Shown here one piece after another: positions 43,880 to 55,049 of a stretch of DNA of 64,000 nucleotides. Position 1 is the stretch's first letter; each line of letters begins with the position of its first letter. The notes beneath the pieces are model-generated. The model ran no database searches, was not told the origin of the DNA, and saw only the letters and a program-made list of their open reading frames with translations. A program made the position numbers and the translations under genes. The DNA comes from Takakia lepidozioides (taxonomy: Eukaryota; Streptophyta; Takakiopsida; Takakiales; Takakiaceae): NCBI GenBank assembly GCA_030704615.1, contig CM060732.1, forward strand, positions 65,641,053-65,705,052, read 5' to 3'.

Positions 43880-45697
43880 CAATGTGAAGAGGGATAACTA
43901 TGAGAAAAGATTGGAAGAAATCTTGAAGAAGTATGCCACAGAGGCTGCAACATATTGGAGGAAGGGTGTATGGTGTGCAAAGTGCCAGAATGAAGGCCAT
44001 ACCACAGAATGCCACATGAAGGAGAAACATTGTACTATCTGTAAAATGGATAACCATTCTATTGAGAATTGTTACTACAACAGAAGGACAGTTGCAAGAG
44101 AACCTAGGCAAGTAAGGGTGCATCAGGTGCAGCCCCAGCCAAGAAGAAACAATGATCAGGACCACTATGGTAGGTCTGGTGGTTATAACAATGGCATGGA
44201 AGGGAGAGGTAATTCAAGAGGGAATTACCAAGGAAATTCCAGAGGCAACTATCAGGGTAATCCAAGGGGGAATTACCAGCCCAGGAATCAGGATTACAGA
44301 AATAATCCAAGAGCAGACCAAGGGCGAGGACCCAATGGTGAAGAACTATGTTACTATTTTGTAATCAGCCAGGACATCGCAAGGCAACCTGTTCATTCTG
44401 GATTAGACACCAGAATGAGATGAGAGCTCCTGTGAATGAGGGCCCAGTGGTGGCAACTCACATGGTTAGGCCATGTGTTGTACCAGAAGTAAGTACAATG
44501 ATAGTAACAAGAAGTAAAGCCAAACTAATACCTCCAGTAGTAGAGGAAGAAGATGATAATGAAGGTGGCAGTGATATGCCTGAAGATGATGAGGCTTGGA
44601 GAGATGAGAAGGAACTGCACAAGGAAGTGGCAGATACCATAAGGGAAATGCAGAAGAGTACTGATATTCCCGTGGCAGATTCCTCTGATTCTGATGGAGA
44701 AGAAGAAGTGAGTGAGGATGGAAGGAAGAAAGAAGATGCAGACATGCAAAGTAATGAAGAGACTTTGGCTGAAGTAATATGCCAGACCAAAGCAGAGATT
44801 ACCATTGGACAGCTATTGGCTGTGGCACCTTATTATAGGCACAGGCTGTATCAAGCAATCAATCGAATTGCCCAGGAGACAGGAAACACAGACCTGAATA
44901 GCAAGGTGACCAGTTATAATGTGAAGCCGGAAGGGCGAGAAACAGTCATGGACTTTGATGATTCTATGCCAGTAATCCAATTGAGAATTGGAAGCACAGA
45001 ACTAACTGATGTACTGATAGATGGAGGTTCTGGAGTAAATATCATGATAGACCAATTAAGGAAGAAGCTTGGTCTAAGTAACATGAAACCAGCCCCATTT
45101 ACAGTAACAATGGTAGATCAAAGAAGTGTACAACCATTGGGATTAATAAGAGGAGTTAAGATACAGATACAGAAGATGATCTTTATGATCACAGTAACTG
45201 TGTTGAAGATGGATGAAGTCATGGAGGCTTACTCCTTATTATTGGGACGTCCGTGGCTGAAACAGGCCAGGGTATTCCATGACTGGAATTCTCAGTTACT
45301 AACCGTGCATAATGGGATACACGAGATACAAATTACCACAAAGAAATCTAGTAGATTACCTGCTACGAGAAGACCTCGAGGAGTCAGAGAGTATGACTGG
45401 AGAGGAGGACTGGATGAGGAGCAGGAAGCTACCCTGTTTGCTGCACACCCAGAGTGGGAGCAGGTTGCAGAGATGCGGCTGGAAGGCCTAAGTTGTTTAA
45501 GGGGTATCTGCTGTGGTGTAGTGTCAACAACACCGATTGAAAAGGAAACCAACAGTTACCCATCACATTTCTATGAAGAAAAAGAAGGAGAAATGGAAAT
45601 CCTAGAGGAACCGGCCACTGTGAGTTTACAGGATGAAGTGGTGACTGGTTGGACAATCACAGCTGATGAGCAAGTGAGGGAAGTGAATGTGAACTAA
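43880..45697 (+). pseudogene. Element B Gag C-terminus, zinc knuckles and protease
   Basis: The first frame (to 44423) carries CAKCQNEGHTTECHMKEKHC and CTICKMDNHSIENC (two Cys/His knuckles), then a Gly/Asn/Arg-rich basic region (44200-44320). A frame change near 44345 leads to CNQPGHRKATC, a third knuckle, an acidic spacer, and the aspartic protease VLIDGGSGVNIM near 45010-45050. The rest ends at 45697. Retroviral-type protease would mature Gag-Pol. The frame shift splits one ancestral ORF; translation of the whole is unlikely unless it is a sequence error. Confidence 0.8.
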
Positions 45698-45764
45698 AGA
45701 AGAACCGAGGATGGTGAAGGTAGGAGCTGATTTGGAGCCATAATTCTTTGAAAAAGCTAAGAGT

Positions 45765-47198
45765 TTGTTCATCAAATACAGAGATGTATTTGCTTGGAGC
45801 TATGAGGATTTAAAATGGATACCACCTGAAATCTGTCAGCATAAGATTGAACTGGAACCGGGGTCAGTACCAATCAAGCAGGCAAGGTACAGAATGAATC
45901 CCAACTATGCACAGAAGGTTGGAGAAGAGATCAAGAAGTTGGCTGAGGCTAAGTTTATATACCCAATAGAGTATACAACTTGGTTGTCACCCATAGTGAT
46001 AGTTCCCAAGAAGAATGGTAAACTAAGAGTTTGTGTGAACTACAAGAAGCTGAATGCTTGTACGATGCAGTGGCCAATCAGATACTACCTTGCTCATGGT
46101 CAGTGCCCACCAAGTTATGGAAAGGAGCAGAGAAAGAGAATTGCTATCAAGGCTTTACCTTATACTATGGTAGGAAACAGAATGTATAAGCTAGGACCTG
46201 ATGGAGTACTAAAACGATGCTTGTACCACCATGAAGTAAATAAAGTTTTGGAGGAAGTTCATAAAAGAGTGGCTGGAGGTCATTTTGGAGAAGAGACTAC
46301 CAGCAGGAAAATACTACATGCAGGTTACTGGTGGCCTACTTTGTTCAAAGATGTACACAAGTATTGTCAGAGTTGTGATGAATATCAGAGGCTGGGACCT
46401 TTGCAGAGATCTGGGAAAATGTCTTTGCATCCTACAATGCCTACGGAACCATTTCAGAAATGGGGACTAGACTTTGTTGGACCAATTAACCCACCAGCCA
46501 ATAACACACAGAACATGTACATAATTACAGCCACTGATTATACTACGAAGTGGGTGGAAGCTAAAGCTTTGAGGGACAACACAGCCAAGTCCACAGCAAG
46601 GTTTCTGTATGAGAACATACTTACACGATTTGGCTGTCCCTTGGAATTTATCAGTGATCAAGGAAGTCACTTCATTAATGAGACCATTGAATTGTTGACT
46701 AAAGAGTTCATGATTGTGCATAGGAAGAGTACAACATATTACCCACAGGGTAATGGGCAGGCAGAGGCTACCAACAAAATACTATGTACTATCTTGGCTA
46801 AGATAGTCAATGCAAACAGAACGGATTGGGATACAAAGCTGCTGACAGCTTTGTGGTCATACATGACTTCATATAAAGTCACCACTAAGTATACACCATT
46901 CCAATTAGTTTATGGTATGGAAGCCTTACTTCCGGTGGAATTCCTGTTACCTACCATGAGAACGGAATGGGGAAAGAGAATGGAATTGCAAGATTCCATT
47001 AAGGTCAGGAAACATGAATTATACCATGTGGAAGAAGTACGTGCTGATGCAGCTGATAATATGACCAGAATTCAGATGAAGAGAAATGAACAGTTTGATG
47101 AAGGCAAGTTAAAGACTTTTAAGACGGGAGATTTGGTTCTCTGGTTGCAGAAGAAAGGAAAGATTAAAGCTTCTAAGCTTAAATCACCATGGAAATGA
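45765..47198 (+). pseudogene. Element B reverse transcriptase start fused in frame to integrase
   Basis: It opens with the usual start of reverse transcriptase (YPIEYTTWLSPIVIVPKKNG, then KLRVCVNYKKLNA near 46040). It then passes within a few residues, near 46080, into the region before integrase. The catalytic RT core, including any YxDD box, and RNase H are absent, so an in-frame deletion of several hundred codons is implied. Integrase follows: HHEVNKVLEEVHKRVAGGHF with CQSCDEYQ (HHCC zinc domain), GLDFVGPI (first Asp), FISDQGSHF (second Asp) and GNGQAEATNK (Glu). The frame stays open to 47198. It encodes an integrase but no polymerase, so the element depends on others to move. Confidence 0.85.
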
Positions 47199-47429
47199 CC
47201 TTATGTCATACAAAAGATGTATGATAACAACACCGCCATGTTACAAACCATTAACAAAGAGATGCTGGGAAGAGTCAATGCTAATAAGTTGAAGGGGTAC
47301 AGTGGTATCCATGACAAACCATTGCAGCATGATTTTCATGTTGAAACGCAAAAGCAGTCACGGGCTGCACCAGTGATACCAACGGAGTATGAAACACTTG
47401 TCGCTAAGCCGAGCATATATGACCAGGGC

Positions 47430-47600
47430 GGGCAGAACAAGCGCGACACAGCCTATCACAGCCCATCACGGCGCGACACAACCTATCACGACCTACCACA
47501 GCGTGTCACAGCCTATCACAGCTTACCACAGTGCATCACATCCTATCACAGCGTTCCACAGTATGACACAGCCTGTCACAGCTCAACACAGCCTACTAGG
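47430..47600. repeat. CACAGCCTATCAC minisatellite in element B
   Basis: Tandem units of about 10-20 bp (CACAGCCTATCACAGC, CGACACAACCTATCACGAC). It is the complement in kind of the GGCTGTG arrays in the LTR-like regions of elements A and D. Confidence 0.85.
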
Positions 47601-47807
47601 GTTACACAATCCATAGAATCAGTGATAGGTGGACGCAGGATAACTTCAGGGAAATGGCCGACGAAAGAAAGGACGGAAGCCAGTTTAGAAATGGACACAT
47701 GGAAGTCAGGGCGCAACACACAGCTGAGAAGGAAGTGCAAGAACAGGTGTCATCAAGAAAGATGACAAGAATGGCCGTCAAAATACCTAATCAGCGCGTC
47801 AAATTGG

Positions 47808-49992
47808 ATGAATGGCGGGCCCATTAATGAATACATAAAAGGGGCAACAGAACAAACGGCAAGTACAGAAAAGCGAAATTCTTGTCACATGTGTAATCCT
47901 AGTGGACAATCCAGCAGGGAAAGTCCACTAAAGAAAATTAAATCTAAAATCCAGTCACAGCGGTTACAGCCAATCGAAAGCCAGAGAAGGGATCAAGAAA
48001 TTGGAGGGAAATTAAGCGCAAGAGTCGGCGTCGTTCTAAGTAACGGGCGTCGCGAAGGGACAAACCATCAATGCGATAGTTTTGAAGCTATGGAGGAACT
48101 AACAGACTATACGCTCGCAATATTACTTACGCAGTGGCATAACGACAAAAGAACAAAACGGATCTTTTCTCTTGAGCGATGCTTGCAAGCCCCGCAGGCT
48201 TACAAGAAATTACCAATAGCTTTTTGTGGCAACCATACGTTTATGCTTTGTGCACTACAGGCATTTCTTCAATTGTTACAGCCAAAACATTTCTGTGGGT
48301 CTAGAATGAAGAGAGTGAGAGGAATGGAGGAAATCAGGGTGAAGAGCACCACAATCCTGCAGAAACAAACGATTGCTACTCCACAGGCGATACAGATACT
48401 GAAGGAGCTGAGATTGCAAGGATTGCAAAGCAAAGATTGGACATTGCACCATAGACAGTACATGTTACAATTCTTGCAGAACTTTGAGCCAAGGACAGGA
48501 GCAACGACGGTGAAGGGAGTTGAATTAGTAATTACTCCCCTATACCTACAGCAATTGTTTCGATTGCCAGCAGGTCAGGTGCATGTGGAGGAGCACAGGG
48601 CAAGACTGCAAATAGGGGATTTATTCCAAGAAGGGAGTTTCTTTAAAACTCAGGGTTATGCTTGTACCAAGGCCGTGTACCCAGGGCTAAAGGAGGTAGG
48701 CCAGGTATTGAACGTTCTGTTTGCCATGAAACAGAACCAACAGTATTTGAGCAGATCCTTCACAGAGGAAATACTCAAAGCCCTGAGAGGAGAAGAGGTA
48801 GAATGGGCGGACATAATGTACAACGCACTGGTAGAGGAGATGAAAAGATTACAGGGTACTGCCGCAAAGTCTCCTATCATAGTGTCTGGCCCAATCATTG
48901 CTCAAATAATTCTTGATTCCGGCATACTTGATGCACGAGAAAGAAATGAGATGGGAGTGTTTGAGCCAGAAACCACTGCAATGGAAGAGCAAGGCTCTTC
49001 ACACAGTGAGGGTGGACTGGCAGAGCTACCCGAGAATAAGAGACTGAGGCGGGGAAAGTCTGTAGTGGCGGATCCACTGGCTTCACGGAATCCGCATGAT
49101 AATGTTTCCCAAGTTTTTGTGCAGGAAGGGGCACAGCAGCACAGAGAACTGCTATTACTGGAAGCAGGACCTTCAGAAAGGGAAGAGGAAGTTACTTCAG
49201 TATCACAGCCACCACAGTTAGAGGATTGGCTTGTCACAAGGTTACCACAAGTTGTCCATGCAGTTCAACCAGAAATAATTGATTTAGAAAAAGAAGGGTT
49301 AGATATTCCCACTACAGAACAGGTGGTGGCAGAAATTGAGAAGGGGGACCTTCTCTATGAATATTCTGGTATGGTCAAGGACACAGTGATTCCGGAGGTG
49401 CAACAATTGTCCAGAGGAAACCCTGCGGTGCATATAGTACACACACGTGTGACGGAGGTACCATAGGTAGAATGCCAAGACACTGCAGCACCGGTGACGG
49501 ATGAAGTGGTTCAGGAAGAAAACCTGGTGGGGCAATGGCCTGAATGGTTCGTAAGGCATCACAATGTTGAGGATCAGGGAGAACAACAGCAAGCTCACCA
49601 AGATGACCCTCAACAGGCTATGCTTATGAGTTCCATAAGCAGGACACTGAATTTGTTGGGTACTTATGTCAAAACCCATGTTCCCACTACTCAATTGGCA
49701 GCTTTGAGGGAGGAACTCAGGAAAGAGTTTGAGGCTCGACTTGCCACAGAGTGTGCAAACAAGGTCGATGAAGAGGTCACTCTCAAAATGCAGCAAGACT
49801 TGGAGAGTAAAGAAGCGGCTTTGCAATTGGCCAAGGAACAATTGATTGAGGCAGGCCTCGCACAAAACCACTTGCACGAAGCACATAAGCAACAGCTATA
49901 CCAAATGCAAGTGAAGCATGAAAGCAAATTGCAAGAAGTGAATGCACTACATATGGAATTGCAGACAGTGTATGACAGGATGACCATACAAT
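47808..49992 (+). pseudogene. Downstream ORF of element B, one stop, then cut by CACTA3
   Basis: A frame of 552 codons (47808-49466) lies after integrase. A TAG at 49464-49466 is followed in the same frame by an open stretch from 49494 to the CACTA3 insertion at 49993, so a single nonsense codon splits one longer ORF. The first part has a compact folded region (RIFSLERCLQAPQAYKKLP, LQQLFRLPAGQVHVEE, GQVLNVLFAMKQNQQYLSRS), then an acidic region. The second part is a coiled coil (LREELRKEFEARLATECANK, then LESKEAALQLAKEQLIEAGL). Extra ORFs after pol are known in some Tat-lineage gypsy elements; the function here is unknown. The final residues come from CACTA3 sequence. Confidence 0.65.
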
Positions 49993-52900
49993 CACTACAA
50001 CAAATTGCGGCTTTTACGTCTCTGTGTTATGACTGCAAATGCAGTCATGGAAGCCATTTACGACTTCCTGACTCTGCAGACGTAAAGACCTAGTCAGTTG
50101 TGACATGGCAGATATGACTCTCCAGGCTGGCTGTCACGTGGCGCCAGAGCAGCTGTGGGGGTAGTCATACACGCTGGCTTTACTGAATGACTGAACGGAC
50201 AGTGTAGTCCATGTCAGCGGCTGTGCAAGAGTGGCACGTGCTCGATGCAGGAAATGACACGTGGCAGAGTGTTTAGCTCTCCATGACTGCGAACTATGAC
50301 TACGGGTGTGCTAATCCGGTTGCAACACGTGGCGCGTTGCAGTTTTTACACGTGGTCCATCAGCAGATTGACATGTGTCATGATGGGTGTTTTTTGGGGT
50401 GTATTGCTATTTTTTTACATATTTGTATTTTTGCCACGTGGTGTAGTACTATTGGAGAGTGAAAATAGATGTAGTCATTATTATGACTATGATAGCAGTC
50501 ATGTACATGTCTATTACAACAATGAAATATAATATATAATACAAAGAGAACAAGGCAGCAAGACATAACTGCAACAAGCTGAGCAAAACCAAGAGATTGC
50601 ATACCATCTCTATTTACCAATCTATTTATCATTATCATTTTTGTTGCGATCTAAAAATACATTAAATAGTCGCATGTTCTCATGTGAATTATTTTGTCTA
50701 ACTATAACACTTTGAAAAGTGTTCACCCAGAATCTTCTAACTACTCATGTATTCCATCAATCTGCAACCCATCAAAAACGGCTTGCATGGCTTTAAGAAT
50801 TACTACAGCAAGGACATTTGTTTGTTTTCCAAGTTCTTGCATAAGATGCACCAACCAATATTGCATTGTGAGACACTCACTCGCTATACTCCAAAGCGTC
50901 CAAGGTAGGTCACTGAGCAACCTGCCAAGGCGGAAACAATTAAGAGAATTATCTAATACCATATATGAAAAACCAATGCCAGTGTTGTTTATGGTAACTT
51001 CTATCCCATGTCCTAAACAAACCAAAGCAAAAAGGTTGGTGTGTATTGGCGAAGTCGTCAGATACTTCACAAAGAAACATGCACTAAAAATGAAACCCAG
51101 GATGATAGGAAGGTCACTCACGTTTATACAAAGACATCTTGCCCATTGCCCAGCACCCTGCGTCACCCACACTCTATCTCTATTCCTTCAGCTATCTATG
51201 CCTCTGCACAAATCAAGCATTCATCCTTGCCTTGCTGCTAGCAGCTGACAATGACAGCCTACATTTGTTCTAGGAAACACCCAACTCAGCGTAGCACACT
51301 AGTTCCTATGCTGAATTGCGTCTGCTACTCTCTGAAATGTAGCAGGCATTCACCTTTCTGCCCCGGTTGACCCATCAGTGACTGGGCTCAGATAAGTATT
51401 CATTCCACAGCTTCTCCTCATCTCTGTTACCTATTTTTTGACACTTTCCTGTTGTCACATTGGCAATATCATGTCAAAGTCACTCCAAACTAGATTCACT
51501 CAACCAGCTAACTTGCAGAATTGAACATGTAAATTTAGGGCCGATTCTGATAAGAGGGAAAAACAGGGTGAAATGTGTTGAAGAAGATGCCTTCATTAGC
51601 AGTGCCTGATTTAATCACTTGTGCCGCTGCTCCCAGTTGACCATCTATCCATGCAGGTTTCTTGTAGCTATTGATCCACAGGGAATCACAGGTAATCTTG
51701 TGCTTGAAATCTGGCCTTCTTGGATGAATCTGGACCCACACGAAATCCCTGCTCCTTCAGCTATCCATGCCTCTGCACAAATCATGCATACATCCTCACC
51801 TTGCTGCTAGCAGCTGACAATGACAGCCTAGAATTGTCAAAGCAAACACTAGCAGGGAAAACAGGGTGAAATATGTTGAAGAAGGTACCTTCATCCTTTT
51901 CTCCATCATTTGCTTTCAGGTGTCCAAAGCCCCATCCCGCGCTCCTGCTCTGCACACCCTTCAAGCATCGCATTCCACGACACCACATCTAGTTCAGCCA
52001 TAGTGTTGAACACTCCCTTGGCATCCTCAATGCTCCCACATTTAGCATACATGGCCACTAGAGCCATGTTCAGGATGACATCTGGTACAATTGCAGATTT
52101 GATGATGTCACCAGGGATCTCTTTGTCCTTTTCCAGGGCTGCAGACGCACTGCAAACGCACACAAACGTTATGTCGGCGGCCTTCACCCCTTCCCCCATC
52201 ATTTTCTCAAAGGTTGGAGCCTCCATCCCGCACCCCAGCTGTGCATACCCAGCAATCATCGCACTCCACGACACCACATCTCGTTCAGCCACAGTGTTGA
52301 ACACTCTCTTTGCATCCTCAATGCACCCACAATTGGCATCCATGTCCACCAGGGCAGGGGCAGTGTTCAAAAGGACATGTGGTAATTTGACAGGCATTCA
52401 CCTCCTGACTTGGCTATTCCCAACCCATCCTGCCATTGGCAAGAGATTCCACAGAAACTGATAGTTGTCTGTTTGACTGTATAACTATGTATCTCTTGCT
52501 TTCTTACAGCTTATACTGTGACACGCGTAATGCTCTTGTTGTGTTGAATCATTTCACGCCTTCAGGTTTCAGAACAAACATTACCGTCTTTCTTTATCAG
52601 ACATGTGCACCAAGACAAAATCTCACCAAAAGATTGTTGGTGTTCAACAGTACCATACATGAAGATAACTAGCACCAAAAGGGCATATGAAGCTTATTCT
52701 GCTCTCCACTGGTATTAACTTGCACCAGGACTTTCAATGGCTGTCTTCCAGTCCACCCACGGCCCGCTGTAAATGGCTTGCAACCTACAGATTTTCAAGA
52801 GAGCTGATTACCATGAAAATTTCAAAACTGGCTTTACAAACCTAATAATTCAAGCATAATCAGCATTCAAGCTAAGGAAGCTTTACAAGCATCGTGTTGC

Positions 52901-53130
52901 GAGTAAAGCCTTGGCAATGTCACCAGGAAATCCCTGGCTGAATGGATGACACTGAAATAATGGAGCTTGAAATCCGGCCCTCTTGGACGAATTTGGGCCC
53001 ACACTCTATCCCTGCTCCTTCAGCTATCTATGCATACATCCTTGCCTTCCTGCTAGCAGCTGACAATGACAGCCTAGAATTGTTCCAGCAAACACCCCCA
53101 ACCCTACTTATCAACGAGCAATGAGCTAAC
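49993..53130. mobile_element. CACTA3: second copy of CACTA2, right part missing
   Basis: It begins CACTACAACAAATTGCGGC at 49993 and follows 21590-24735 of CACTA2 almost base for base. Differences include a few substitutions, an extra block of about 20 bp near 51302, and absence of a 30-bp repeat near 53020. At 53130 the match stops, where the LTR of element D begins. The right end is not in the window and may lie in or beyond the N gap. Only the left half of a 3-bp duplication (AAT) can be seen. Confidence 0.88.
51906..52397 (-). pseudogene. PPR fragment in CACTA3
   Basis: The same 163-codon PLS-type PPR fragment as at 23977-23486. It has a few substitutions (for example MDANCGC for MYANCGC, KRVFN for KGVFN, LEKDKE for LEKGKE) and is still open. 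The changes hit conserved motif positions, consistent with lack of selection. Confidence 0.8.
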
Positions 53131-54075
53131 TGTCGCGCGGCTTTTACTCACCCATCCCTTCGCTATCCGAGGCGGAAACTCCAAGATAGAAGAGTTGGAA
53201 ATCTCTAAGTACTCAGCCCGCGCAGAACAATCAGTCATGACCTACAGTTAGTGTATCATGGGGGTGTTTCCTATTTGTTTCCTTTTCCGCATTCATCTTA
53301 GCTACCTTACCATTGATAATTAAGTATCAGTTTGCTTCATCAATTTATCGGTTTCCTTCACTCCTCCATTCAATCCACAGCTTCACTCAGATCTCTCTAC
53401 ACAGTGTGATTGTATCGTATAAGTATCAGATTATGATTTATCAGGTATCAGGCCGAAGCCATTGTGTCTCTATTCTCCTCTACAATATCCCTACAGTTTT
53501 GCATATAACAAGCATCTACTAATCCTCTTTCCTCCTTCATCGTGCTCACCGACTTCCGCTCCCGCCTGACTCCGAAGTCCTCCCCGAATAATGATAATAA
53601 TGATCCCCTCATCATTCCCCGTTCTTCCCTTTATCCTCCTATCCGCGGTTCTAACCGTTTCCCTCTCTAACCGTCGTATGTGAACTAACATGTTCCCTTC
53701 ACTGGTGTTGTTCCCCACAGTCGTTCCCTGTCCTACTCTTCGTTCCCTATTATCGTGACAGCTGTGTCAAGCGGTGACTGGCTGTGTTTGGCTGTGTCGG
53801 GCTGTGACTGGCTGTGTGGGCTGTGTCTGCTGTGACGACTGTGACGGGCTGTGTGGGCTGTGTGGGCTGTGACGACTGTGACGGCTGTGTTGGCTGTGTG
53901 GGCTGTGACGGCTGTGTGGGCTGTGACTGCTGTGTCGGCTGTGTGGGCTATGTAACCCCCCTCTACAGTGCGCTGCTGTCACCCCTAAGGTTCCTGTTTG
54001 TCTCAGTCTGTGCAAAAATTAAGGGTACCCTACAGATCCCGTATAAGTGTCTAAGTCCCCTACAGTCCTCTAACA
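53131..54075 (-). repeat. 3' LTR of minus-strand gypsy element D
   Basis: 945 bp that, on the minus strand, starts TGTTAGAGG and ends CGCGACA (TG...CA). On the minus strand it is preceded by the polypurine tract TTGAGGGGGGAAGGGTAA at 54076-54093, which identifies it as the 3' LTR. It contains the GGCTGTG minisatellite at 53758-53955. CTAAC at 53126-53130 would be one copy of its target duplication; the other would be in the gap. Confidence 0.75.
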
Positions 54076-54112
54076 TTACCCTTCCCCCCTCAAAAAGCCG
54101 TGTCCTCACGGT

Positions 54113-54547
54113 TTACTGTTTCCGAGTAGCAAACCTTTGTGAGTGAGCACCTTGTTGACGTTGAGAGTTTCGTGGTGGGCTGTGTGTACGAGCCCGAGGT
54201 CTGTCTCTGGTTGATGGAGATGGTTGATCACTACCTGGATAAGTGAGGCCTTCTGGAGGCTGATATCGAGGTAATCTTTCCGGCATAGGAGATCCCCTTT
54301 GTTTCTTCTCTTCCATCTGAATTGCATAGTCTTCTCCCATGTCAAAAGAATTCTGTGAAGAAATAGTTGTATCAGAATCCTCATCGCCTCTCAGGTGTTT
54401 TAATTTTCGAACTTTTTGTGGAATCATCTTGGGCATACAATGTTGTCCTACCATGTCTGGAAGTTTGCATTTTACGACCTGGTGTAACCGTTGAACAGCA
54501 AAATTGGTGTAGACCCTGAGCTCCTTGTCTGTCCAAATGAGTGGGGT
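54113..54547 (-). pseudogene. C-terminal end of gypsy polyprotein (element D), truncated by gap
   Basis: Minus-strand open frame running from the N gap to a stop at 54113-54115. It reads TDKELRVYTNFAVQRLHQVV, KCKLPDMVGQHCMPKM and VRKLKHLRGDEDSDT, then a polar Pro/Arg/Ser-rich tail. Position directly before the polypurine tract and LTR identifies it as the end of Pol or a downstream ORF. No catalytic motif is present in the visible part. Confidence 0.55.
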
Positions 54548-55047
54548 NNNNNNNNNNNNNNNNNNNNNNNNNNNNNNNNNNNNNNNNNNNNNNNNNNNNN
54601 NNNNNNNNNNNNNNNNNNNNNNNNNNNNNNNNNNNNNNNNNNNNNNNNNNNNNNNNNNNNNNNNNNNNNNNNNNNNNNNNNNNNNNNNNNNNNNNNNNNN
54701 NNNNNNNNNNNNNNNNNNNNNNNNNNNNNNNNNNNNNNNNNNNNNNNNNNNNNNNNNNNNNNNNNNNNNNNNNNNNNNNNNNNNNNNNNNNNNNNNNNNN
54801 NNNNNNNNNNNNNNNNNNNNNNNNNNNNNNNNNNNNNNNNNNNNNNNNNNNNNNNNNNNNNNNNNNNNNNNNNNNNNNNNNNNNNNNNNNNNNNNNNNNN
54901 NNNNNNNNNNNNNNNNNNNNNNNNNNNNNNNNNNNNNNNNNNNNNNNNNNNNNNNNNNNNNNNNNNNNNNNNNNNNNNNNNNNNNNNNNNNNNNNNNNNN
55001 NNNNNNNNNNNNNNNNNNNNNNNNNNNNNNNNNNNNNNNNNNNNNNN
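54548..55047. other. Assembly gap of 500 N
   Basis: Exactly 500 undetermined bases, so the true size may be unknown. Element D, CACTA3 and the 5' end of MULE3 all disappear into it. Confidence 0.99.
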
Positions 55048-55049
55048 AG

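Larger units (their letters stand above)
43850..49992 (+). mobile_element. Element B: 5'-truncated, internally deleted Ty3/gypsy (Tat-like) element
   Basis: Homology to element A begins near 43880 and lacks the first part of Gag and any 5' LTR. It runs through zinc knuckles, protease, a fragment of reverse transcriptase, integrase, a repeat-rich spacer (47200-47800) and a downstream ORF. It is cut at 49992 by CACTA3 and no 3' LTR was found. The extra ORF after integrase and the DGGSG protease suggest the Tat/Ogre side of plant gypsy elements, which is inference. Confidence 0.8.

Noticed and set aside
53131-53180. Element C and element D LTRs as one family (both have TGTCGCG ends)
   Set aside because: Only the terminal 7 bp agree; the interiors and orientation differ.
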